Assembly: GCA_017535125.1 (NCBI GenBank)
Contig: JAFXUS010000004.1
Span: forward strand, 1-7,154
Length of the DNA: 7,154 nt
Source of the DNA: Bacteroidales bacterium
Lineage (GTDB): Bacteria; Bacteroidota; Bacteroidia; Bacteroidales; UBA932
Direction: 5' to 3'
A model generated the notes under the pieces. That model searched no databases. It saw only the letters and a program-made list of their open reading frames with translations, and was not told the DNA's origin. Numbering within the stretch: the stretch's first letter is position 1; each line of letters starts with the position of its first letter. A program made the position numbers and the translations under genes. Shown piece after piece: positions 1 through 5,027 of the stretch.

Positions 1-174
1 ACCGACGTCAAGGCGCTGTCCGACTGGTCGTTCGAGATTCCGGACACCGAGGAATGCTTCGAGCCGATCCTGTCGATCATTCCGCTGCAGCTGCTGGCCT
101 ATCACATCGCCATCGCGAAGGGCCGCGACGTGGATCAGCCCCGCAATCTCGCAAAATCGGTTACTGTAGAATAA
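1..174 (+). CDS. glmS: Glutamine--fructose-6-phosphate aminotransferase (isomerising), C-terminal end only
   Basis: This is the last 57 codons of GlmS, open at the left window edge and ending in TAA at 172-174. The cytoplasmic enzyme makes glucosamine-6-phosphate from fructose-6-phosphate and glutamine, the entry step to peptidoglycan and LPS amino sugars. The visible part belongs to the second SIS (isomerase) domain. It contains a segment reading [20 protein letters not shown] and ends in [11 protein letters not shown], the near-invariant GlmS tail whose lysine lies in the sugar-phosphate active site. The glutaminase domain is outside the window. The DJ-1 family gene lies convergently downstream, with a hairpin terminator 19 bp after the stop. 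The identification rests on the conserved tail and is very secure. Confidence 0.96.
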   Translation, partial: TDVKALSDWSFEIPDTEECFEPILSIIPLQLLAYHIAIAKGRDVDQPRNLAKSVTVE

Positions 175-193
175 ATGCGCCAGCCAAACCGGC

Positions 194-232
194 AAGGGGT
201 CTGCACGGCTACAAAATGCCGGCAGACCCCTT
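194..232 (+). terminator. Hairpin terminator after glmS
   Basis: An 11-bp perfect stem (AAGGGGTCTGC at 194-204 with GCAGACCCCTT at 222-232) continues, after a single bulged A at 205, into four more pairs (206-209 with 218-221). The loop is TACAAAAT. It begins 19 bp after the glmS stop. The plus-strand tail (CCGCTTTGTCTTT) is only moderately T-rich, so this is a strong hairpin with a weak U tract. The minus-strand tail (GCCGGTTTGG) is also only partly T-rich, so action on transcripts from the DJ-1 gene is possible but less likely. Confidence 0.8.
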
Positions 233-286
233 CCGCTTTGTCTTTGGCGCGCCTGGTTATTGCAGCAAGCGCCCTGCGCGCGCCTT

Positions 287-320
287 CGCACGGCCCCCGA
301 CTGCGCGGGGCCAACGTGCG
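287..320 (-). terminator. Possible hairpin downstream of the DJ-1 family gene
   Basis: Arms CGCAC (287-291) with GTGCG (316-320) and GGCCCC (292-297) with GGGGCC (307-312) make an 11-bp GC-only stem with a 3-nt bulge (AAC, 313-315) and a 9-nt loop. It sits 32 bp past the stop of the minus-strand DJ-1 gene. There is no T tract on the minus strand, so termination is inferred from position and stability only. It is nested in a wider inverted repeat (GCAGCAAGC at 262-270, GCTTGCTGC at 345-353). Confidence 0.35.
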
Positions 321-352
321 CAGACTGCCCGCGGCCGACGCGCCGCTTGCTG

Positions 353-931
353 CTAGTCGAGGTAGAGCGCGTGCCGGACTTTGTCGACGGCAGCGTCGCC
401 CTGGAGGCCGCGAAGGATTTCGAGGGCGAAGGCGACGGCGTGGCCGGCGGAACGCCCGGTCACGATGCGGCCGGCCCGCACGGCGGGTGCGGGCGCATAG
501 ACGGCGCCCTGGGCGATGAGCAGGTCCTGGAAGCCGTCGAAGCAAGTGAATTTCGCGCCCCGCAGCACTGCGGGTCCGAGCTGGCTGAGCACCAGCCCCG
601 GCGCGGCGCAGATCGCCGCCACGGTGCCGCCGGCGGCATAATGCGCCTGCATGGCTTCGATGAGCGGCGTGCAGGCGGCGAGGTTCTTGGAGCCGGGCAT
701 GCCGCCCGGGAAAATCATCACGTCACCGGCCGTCGTGCCGGCCGCATCCAGGTCCACTTCGGGCAGGAACGCGTCGGGGCAGACCGTGACCCCGTGGGAA
801 GATTCGACCGTCGCTTCGTCCGTCAGGGCGACCAGGCGCGCGGCGACGCCGCCCCGGCGGAGCACGTCGCAGGTGGCGAGGGCCTCGACATCCTCGAAGC
901 CGTCCGCCAAAAAGATATTCACTCCTTTCAT
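353..931 (-). CDS. DJ-1/PfpI family protein (class I glutamine amidotransferase-like fold)
   Basis: This is a 192-residue protein, normal length for single-domain DJ-1/YajL proteins. It opens with MKGVNIFLADGFEDVEALA, where Glu16 matches the conserved active-site glutamate (Glu18 of human DJ-1). It then has FPGGMPGSKNL (residues 74-84), the nucleophile elbow AAICAAPG with Cys108, and TGRSAGHAVAFALEIL (158-173), the usual helix near the C-terminus. DJ-1 proteins are cytoplasmic. They are variously reported as redox-sensitive chaperones, glyoxalases or deglycases, and which applies here cannot be told. The ATG at 931 was chosen because homologues start just before the first beta strand and a -7 promoter box lies directly upstream; the reading frame extends to 1045, but that part overlaps the promoter and the divergent barrel gene. 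It is transcribed alone and convergently with glmS. Confidence 0.92.
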   Translation of the reverse strand: MKGVNIFLADGFEDVEALATCDVLRRGGVAARLVALTDEATVESSHGVTVCPDAFLPEVDLDAAGTTAGDVMIFPGGMPGSKNLAACTPLIEAMQAHYAAGGTVAAICAAPGLVLSQLGPAVLRGAKFTCFDGFQDLLIAQGAVYAPAPAVRAGRIVTGRSAGHAVAFALEILRGLQGDAAVDKVRHALYLD

Positions 932-936
932 ACCCA

Positions 937-944
937 CAAAATTA
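937..944 (-). promoter_or_regulatory. Bacteroidota -7 promoter box for the DJ-1 family gene
   Basis: Read on the minus strand this is TAATTTTG, an exact match to the Bacteroidota sigma-ABfr -7 consensus TAnnTTTG. No clear TTTG -33 element is seen at the usual 19-21 bp distance. Only 5 bp (938-side end G at 937, ATG at 931) separate box and start codon, so transcription would begin at or next to the A of the ATG, leaving essentially no 5' leader. Confidence 0.6.
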
Positions 945-966
945 GCAATTTTCCGAAAAGATTGAT

Positions 967-974
967 TATCTTTG
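967..974 (+). promoter_or_regulatory. Bacteroidota -7 promoter box for the barrel/lipoprotein unit
   Basis: TATCTTTG matches TAnnTTTG exactly. It lies 28 bp before the ATG at 1003, so a start site about 7 nt downstream would give a leader of roughly 22 nt. The -33 region shows no convincing TTTG. The leader has no Shine-Dalgarno sequence, as is usual in this phylum. The box is 22 bp from the oppositely facing box at 937-944, so both polymerases would cover the same DNA. Confidence 0.65.
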
Positions 975-1002
975 ACAACTGCATAATTAACCAGCATTGG
1001 CC

Positions 1003-1758
1003 ATGAAAAAAGTAATCTCTCTTTGCGTCGCGGCGTTCTTCGCACTTTCGTTCAACGCCGGCGCCCAGGTCTTCAATCACCTTTCGGCCGGTATCGGCCT
1101 CGGTACGGACGGCATCAGCATCGAGCTGGCCTCTCCGCTCGGCAGCCACGTCGACGTCCGCGTCGGCTACGGTCTGGCACCCGGCCTGATCGGCTATACG
1201 GTCAAGGATTTCACGATGCCTGATCCCGCCAACAACAACGCCAGCGTCAATACGCCGCTCAAGATCAACCTCGGCATGAGCGACGCCCGCCTGCTCTTCA
1301 ATATCTATCCCGGCAAGGGCGCGTTCCATTTCACCGTAGGTGCCTATCTGGGCTCGCCGCGCTTCGCCCGTGGCCAGATCACGAATACCCCCCAAGTCTA
1401 TAACGACGCCGGTATCGAAGTGGACGGTTACCTCGTGAAAGCGAAGAACAACACGCTCGACGTCGATCTCTGCGCCCCGGGTCTCGGCGGCTCCGGTTTC
1501 GCCGTCAAGCCGTACGTCGGCATCGGTTACGGCCGCGCCGTCAAAGCCGACAAGGCCGTGAGCTTCAGCTTCGACCTCGGCGCCCAGTACCAGGGCAAGC
1601 CGGGCGTCTGGGCGAAGGGCGAGGGCCTGACCGGCCGCACCCAGTCCGTGCAGATCACCGAGAAGCAGCTCAAGGAGGTCAAAAAAGTCGAGGAATACGG
1701 CAAGTACATGATGTTCTGGCCGACCCTCACCTTCCACCTGTATGTCAAACTTTTCTAA
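1003..1758 (+). CDS. Outer-membrane beta-barrel protein with signal peptide
   Basis: This is a 251-residue protein. Residues 1-21 form a Sec signal peptide (MKK, then a hydrophobic stretch), with probable signal peptidase I cleavage at AGA|Q22. The mature protein has alternating polar/hydrophobic segments typical of barrel strands: residues 27-57 (SAGIGLGTDGISIELAS, then VDVRVGYG), 95-120 (RLLFNIYPGKGAFHFTVGAY), 167-195 (FAVKPYVGIGYGRA, then VSFSFDLGAQY) and the last strand 238-251, FWPTLTFHLYVKLF. The terminal Phe fits the C-terminal beta-signal recognised by BamA. The pattern resembles small Bacteroidales outer-membrane barrels of unknown function that share the motifs FHFTVGA and KPYVGIGFGRA; this is from memory of the family, not a search. 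A charged segment (220-234) before the last strand is probably a loop or periplasmic turn. A TTG at 997 in frame is less likely as the start. The gene is followed 10 bp later by a lipoprotein gene in the same operon. No substrate can be assigned. Confidence 0.88.
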   Translation: MKKVISLCVAAFFALSFNAGAQVFNHLSAGIGLGTDGISIELASPLGSHVDVRVGYGLAPGLIGYTVKDFTMPDPANNNASVNTPLKINLGMSDARLLFNIYPGKGAFHFTVGAYLGSPRFARGQITNTPQVYNDAGIEVDGYLVKAKNNTLDVDLCAPGLGGSGFAVKPYVGIGYGRAVKADKAVSFSFDLGAQYQGKPGVWAKGEGLTGRTQSVQITEKQLKEVKKVEEYGKYMMFWPTLTFHLYVKLF

Positions 1759-1768
1759 ACGAACGCAT

Positions 1769-2614
1769 ATGAAGAAGATATTGTTCCTCGCCACCCTGGC
1801 GGCCCTGCTGCCGCTTCTGTTCTCCTGCGGCAAGCAGGACAACGGCAGTGAAAACCAGTTCGAAGAGCCCCGTTTCGTGCAGTACGCCGGCAAGCTCATT
1901 CCGCGCGGCGGCGATCCTGCCCCGGCTTCCCTGGCCATCGGGCAGCGTTCCGTCGCTACCTCCATCGTTTACCTGGAGTTCACCGAGAGTGGCATGTACG
2001 TGCTCGGACGCAACGTCAACAACGACGTGCAATATACGTTCGGTTCCTATACCGTGAGTGGCAACGTCTATACGCTCAGCAGCTTCGGCACGGTCGAGTT
2101 CAACAACTCCGCCGAAGGCGAGATTGACGTGAAGATCACGCCGAACGGCGGTGCGGCCGAGACGATCAAGGCGAACCTCAAGAAGTCCAGCAGCCCCAAC
2201 GTGGCCTACCGCACCTGGACGATCGACAAGGTCCGCATGACGGTGAACGGCTGGGACGTTCCGGTCACGGCCGAATTCAATGGATGCAACCTGACGGAGA
2301 TTGCCGATTTCCTCAATAAGAACGGCTTCAAGGGCGTCTATCTGCCTTCCTGCAGTCTGAACACCATTTCCTTCACGGGTTCCGGCTCCATCCTCTTCGC
2401 CTTCTCGGACAACACCGTCGACGTGGGCGAGTGCACCATCAGCGGCAGCGTGGTCAACTTCTCCTGGACGAGCAAGAACCGGCTCTTCGAGTTGGAGAAC
2501 GGCCGCGCCACCATCGACTACATGGACGGCAAGTGCATCCTGAAGATCGACGGCAAGCTGAAGGATTCCACCACCTCCGGCACCGTCACCTTCGTGATGT
2601 CCCCGATGAAATAG
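1769..2614 (+). CDS. Lipoprotein of unknown function with duplicated beta-rich domain
   Basis: This is a 281-residue protein I do not recognise. It starts MKKILFLATLAALLPLLFSC: a type II signal peptide with lipobox LFSC and lipidated Cys20. After the cysteine comes GKQDNGSENQFEE, a polar, partly acidic linker. An acidic stretch near the lipid is part of the surface-export signal in some Bacteroidota, but this match is weak. The rest is rich in short beta strands. Residues about 66-138 and 198-265 look like two copies of one unit: LEFTESG/ISFTGSG, GSYTVSGNVYTL/GECTISGSVVNF, and KITPNGGAAETIKANLK/ATIDYMDGKCILKIDGKLK. Between them, YRTWTIDKVRMTVNG (148-161) resembles the opening strand of lipocalin-like domains. 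The start at 1769 follows from the signal peptide; an upstream in-frame ATG at 1742 overlaps the barrel gene. It sits 10 bp after that gene, so co-expression and a shared envelope role are likely but unproven. Confidence 0.85.
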   Translation: MKKILFLATLAALLPLLFSCGKQDNGSENQFEEPRFVQYAGKLIPRGGDPAPASLAIGQRSVATSIVYLEFTESGMYVLGRNVNNDVQYTFGSYTVSGNVYTLSSFGTVEFNNSAEGEIDVKITPNGGAAETIKANLKKSSSPNVAYRTWTIDKVRMTVNGWDVPVTAEFNGCNLTEIADFLNKNGFKGVYLPSCSLNTISFTGSGSILFAFSDNTVDVGECTISGSVVNFSWTSKNRLFELENGRATIDYMDGKCILKIDGKLKDSTTSGTVTFVMSPMK

Positions 2615-2634
2615 CAGAATCGCTGGATATTGCA

Positions 2635-2667
2635 AAACGTGCTGCCCCGCTTCGGGACAGCACGTTT
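2635..2667. terminator. Bidirectional terminator between lipoprotein gene and manA
   Basis: The stem is AAACGTGCTG (2635-2644) with CAGCACGTTT (2658-2667), then a C/A mismatch, then CCCG (2646-2649) with CGGG (2653-2656) and a CTT loop. The plus-strand tail is CGTTTGTG after the TTT of the stem; the minus-strand stem ends in TTTT followed by GCAATAT. Exactly 20 bp separate it from the stop codon on each side (2614 on plus, 2688 on minus), which fits one hairpin serving both converging units. Confidence 0.85.
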
Positions 2668-2687
2668 CGTTTGTGCCGGTGGGCAGG

Positions 2688-3683
2688 CTATTCGGCGTCT
2701 TCCGGCAGGGTGGGGGATGCGGCGGGATCGATGTAGGGGTCGGCGTCGTTGCGGACGACCGTGGTCTCCAGCAGCAGCGTGTCCCGCTCTGCCGGCAGCA
2801 GGCGGAATTGCATGCATTCCGCGGGCACCAGCATGGTTTCTCCCGCTTTCAGCGGATAATCCAGCGAGCCTCCCGCCACCGGGAGCTGTAGGATGGCGCC
2901 GCCCTGCGTGCAGCAGTATAGCGTAAAGGATGCCGCTTCCGGGCTGGACACGGCCAGCGCGACGGTCAGCGGGATGCGGTGGACGCGCAGCTGCGGCAGA
3001 TCGACGATGCTGTCTCCCTGCGGTGCTGCGCTCGAGAATTTCTTGTAATTCATGAAATCCAGCGCATCGACGAGGGTCAGGGCCGGGTCGAATTCGTCCG
3101 GATGGACCTCCTCGCCCCAGCCGCAGAGGCAGAAATCCATCGGCGAGGACTCGCCGATTTCCAGAATCTCCACGTCTCCAAAAGCCGCATGCGGCGTGCC
3201 GGCGGGAATATGCAGGCACTGCCCAGCGTGCGGCGCGACGACGTTCAGGACTTCCTCCACGCTGCCGTCGAGGCACTTGGCGTACACCTCGGCGGCGTCG
3301 GTGTCGCGCCGGAAGCCCACCAGCAGGCGGGCGTCCGCCCCGGCGCGCAGGACGTACCAGAGCTTCTCCTTGCCCAGGAAATCATAACGCTGCGCGGCGG
3401 TCTCGTCGTCCGGATGCACCCGGAGCGGCATGCGGCCGTGCACGCGCAGCAGGCGCACGCAGACCGGGAACTGCCGGCCGTAGTATTCGTAAACATTGTC
3501 CCCGACCACGCGGTCGAGGTAGGTATCCATCAGTTCGGCGAGGCTGTTGCCCGCCAGCCATCCTTCGCGGATCAGCGAATCGCGGTAGCCCAGGTCCGCG
3601 AGCTTGAACTCCTCGCTTCCCCAGGGGTAATCGTCCTGCAGGGTGCAGAACTTGATCGGGTAGAGTTTCTTCTCTTCTTCCAT
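2688..3683 (-). CDS. manA: Class I mannose-6-phosphate isomerase-like protein (phosphomannose isomerase type)
   Basis: This is a 331-residue cytoplasmic cupin protein. It belongs to the class I phosphomannose isomerases, which use zinc to interconvert mannose-6-phosphate and fructose-6-phosphate and so link glycolysis to GDP-mannose synthesis or mannose use. Visible marks are YPIKF near the start, PWG (20-22), GGWLAG-like EGWLAGNS (40-47), LRVHPDDE (87-94), GKEKLWYVL (104-112), and IPAGTPHA (159-166) with the metal-ligand His165; His90 is also kept. Two usual ligand positions differ: the Gln two residues before the first His is Arg88, and the Glu of GKTExWY-type motifs is Lys107, with Glu106 next to it. 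The C-terminal half is poorly conserved. ATG at 3683 (MEEEKKLYPIKF) was chosen over an in-frame TTG at 3692, which lies inside the promoter box. It is transcribed alone. The family is secure; catalytic competence and exact substrate are not. Confidence 0.85.
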   Translation of the reverse strand: MEEEKKLYPIKFCTLQDDYPWGSEEFKLADLGYRDSLIREGWLAGNSLAELMDTYLDRVVGDNVYEYYGRQFPVCVRLLRVHGRMPLRVHPDDETAAQRYDFLGKEKLWYVLRAGADARLLVGFRRDTDAAEVYAKCLDGSVEEVLNVVAPHAGQCLHIPAGTPHAAFGDVEILEIGESSPMDFCLCGWGEEVHPDEFDPALTLVDALDFMNYKKFSSAAPQGDSIVDLPQLRVHRIPLTVALAVSSPEAASFTLYCCTQGGAILQLPVAGGSLDYPLKAGETMLVPAECMQFRLLPAERDTLLLETTVVRNDADPYIDPAASPTLPEDAE

Positions 3684-3689
3684 ACGGCG

Positions 3690-3697
3690 CAAAGTTA
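3690..3697 (-). promoter_or_regulatory. Bacteroidota -7 promoter box for manA
   Basis: On the minus strand this reads TAACTTTG, an exact TAnnTTTG match. The terminal G (3690) is 6 bp from the A of the manA ATG (3683), so transcription should start at or within a base or two of the start codon. No clear TTTG -33 element is present; a run of six T (minus strand) lies in the spacer instead. Confidence 0.6.
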
Positions 3698-3708
3698 CGA
3701 AAAAAGCT

Positions 3709-3716
3709 TATCTTTG
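3709..3716 (+). promoter_or_regulatory. Bacteroidota -7 promoter box for metY
   Basis: TATCTTTG is an exact TAnnTTTG match, identical to the box in front of the barrel gene (967-974). It lies 24 bp before the metY ATG, predicting a leader of roughly 15-20 nt, too short for a SAM riboswitch. Only 11 bp separate it from the opposite-facing manA box, so the two promoters overlap physically. Confidence 0.65.
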
Positions 3717-3740
3717 CACTTACGGTTAGTACATGCGACA

Positions 3741-5027
3741 ATGAAAAAGCAACTCCATCCCTCCACCCTCTGCGTCCAGGCCGGCTGGGAGCCGGCGAAC
3801 GGCGAACCCCGGCAGATGCCGATCATCCAGAGCACGACCTTCAAATACACCACCAGCGACGAGATGGGCCGCCTCTTCGACCTCGAAGCGTCCGGCTACT
3901 TCTATACCCGTCTGCAGAACCCGACCAACGACCGCGTGGCGGCGCGTCTGGCGGCCCTGGAAGGCGGTGTGGCGGGGATGCTGACCTCCTCCGGCCAGGC
4001 GGCGAACTTCTTCGCCGTCTTCAACATCTGCACGGCCGGCGACCACATGATCACCACCTCGGCCATCTACGGCGGCACCTACAACCTCTTCGGCGTCACC
4101 CTCCCCAAGATGGGCATCGAGGTCACCTTCATCGACCAGAACGCCTCCGACGAGGAGATCGAGGCGGCCTTCCGCCCCAACACCAAGCTCCTCTTCGGCG
4201 AGACGCTGACCAACCCCGGCGTGCGCGTGCTCGACGTCGAGCGCCTTGCACGCATCGCCCACAAGCACGGCGTGCCCCTCATCGTGGACAACACCTTCCC
4301 GACGCCCGTCAACCTGCGTCCCATCGAGTGGGGCGCCGACATCGTCACGCACTCCACGACCAAATACCTCGACGGCCACGGCACCACGGTCGGCGGCGCC
4401 ATCATCGACAGCGGCAACTTCGACTGGGAGGCGCACGCGGAGAAGTTCCCCGGCCTCACCACGCCGGACGAGTCCTACCACGGCCTGACCTACACGAAGA
4501 AATTCGGGAAGCTGGCCTACATCACCAAGGCCACCAGCCAGCTGATGCGCGACCTCGGTTCCATCCAGAGCCCGCAGAACGCGTTCTACCTGAACCTCGG
4601 CATCCAGACCCTCGCGGTCCGCATGAAGCACATCTGCGCTTCCGCGCAAAAGGTGGCGGAGTATCTCCACGACCATCCGGCCGTGGAATGGATCCACTAC
4701 CCCGGCCTGGCCGACGACCCGGATCACGCGCTCGCGCAGAAATACCTGCCTGACGGCACCTGCGGCGTGATGGCGCTGGCCCTGAAGGGCGACCGCGAGC
4801 ACGCGAAACGGTTCATGGACCACCTGCAGCTGGTGACGATCGAGACCCACGTGGCCGACTGCTACACCTGCATCCTGCACCCGGCCTCCCACACGCACCG
4901 CCAGCTCTCCGACGAGCAACTTCGCGAAGCCGGTGTCGATCCCGGCCTCATGCGCCTCAGCATCGGCCTCGAGGATCCGAGAGATATTATCGCCGATTTG
5001 CAGCAGGCGCTGCAAGCAGCGAAATAA
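3741..5027 (+). CDS. metY: O-acetylhomoserine aminocarboxypropyltransferase / sulfhydrylase
   Basis: This is a 428-residue PLP enzyme of the Cys/Met metabolism (gamma-family) class. It makes homocysteine from O-acetylhomoserine and sulfide, the direct sulfhydrylation route to methionine, in the cytoplasm. Visible motifs: YTRLQNPTND (55-64), whose Tyr and Arg contact PLP phosphate of the partner subunit; SSGQAA (83-88); the IVDNTF aspartate (Asp183) that pairs with the pyridine nitrogen; HSTTKYLDGHGT (204-215) with Schiff-base Lys208; VGGAIIDSGNFDW (217-229), the MetY-specific stretch; and LHPASHTHRQLSDEQL (379-394) followed by MRLSIGLED with carboxylate-binding Arg405. Length and these motifs favour MetY over cystathionine gamma-synthase or methionine gamma-lyase. 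The frame is open far upstream, antisense to manA, but the ATG at 3741 lies just after a promoter box and matches family starts. The 3' end overlaps the convergent permease gene by 41 bp. Confidence 0.95.
   Translation: MKKQLHPSTLCVQAGWEPANGEPRQMPIIQSTTFKYTTSDEMGRLFDLEASGYFYTRLQNPTNDRVAARLAALEGGVAGMLTSSGQAANFFAVFNICTAGDHMITTSAIYGGTYNLFGVTLPKMGIEVTFIDQNASDEEIEAAFRPNTKLLFGETLTNPGVRVLDVERLARIAHKHGVPLIVDNTFPTPVNLRPIEWGADIVTHSTTKYLDGHGTTVGGAIIDSGNFDWEAHAEKFPGLTTPDESYHGLTYTKKFGKLAYITKATSQLMRDLGSIQSPQNAFYLNLGIQTLAVRMKHICASAQKVAEYLHDHPAVEWIHYPGLADDPDHALAQKYLPDGTCGVMALALKGDREHAKRFMDHLQLVTIETHVADCYTCILHPASHTHRQLSDEQLREAGVDPGLMRLSIGLEDPRDIIADLQQALQAAK

Noticed and set aside
260..1006. 248-codon plus-strand frame across the DJ-1 gene
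   Set aside because: It is antisense to the DJ-1 gene and runs through the divergent promoter region, with no family resemblance.
932..1045. Upstream start for the DJ-1 gene
   Set aside because: It would add 38 residues with no family counterpart, and would cover both promoter boxes and the start of the barrel gene.
1742..1768. Upstream ATG for the lipoprotein gene
   Set aside because: It would put nine residues (MSNFSKRTH) before the signal peptide and overlap the barrel gene's last codons. The ATG at 1769 gives a standard SPII signal.
1745..2635. 296-codon open frame antisense to the lipoprotein gene
   Set aside because: It has no motif, and its composition reflects the complement of the real gene, which has a clear lipoprotein signal peptide, a promoter for its unit and a terminator.
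2979..3740. N-terminal extension of metY upstream of 3741
   Set aside because: The frame is open only because it is antisense to manA. MetY proteins start at about the 3741 ATG, and a promoter box lies at 3709-3716.
3717..3740. SAM riboswitch or other methionine leader before metY
   Set aside because: The predicted leader is only about 15-20 nt, too short for any known SAM riboswitch class.
3726..5015. 429-codon open frame antisense to metY
   Set aside because: It lies entirely opposite a clear MetY, has low-complexity GC-driven composition (many V, G, A, H, R, D) and no recognisable domain. Such shadows are expected in GC-rich coding DNA.
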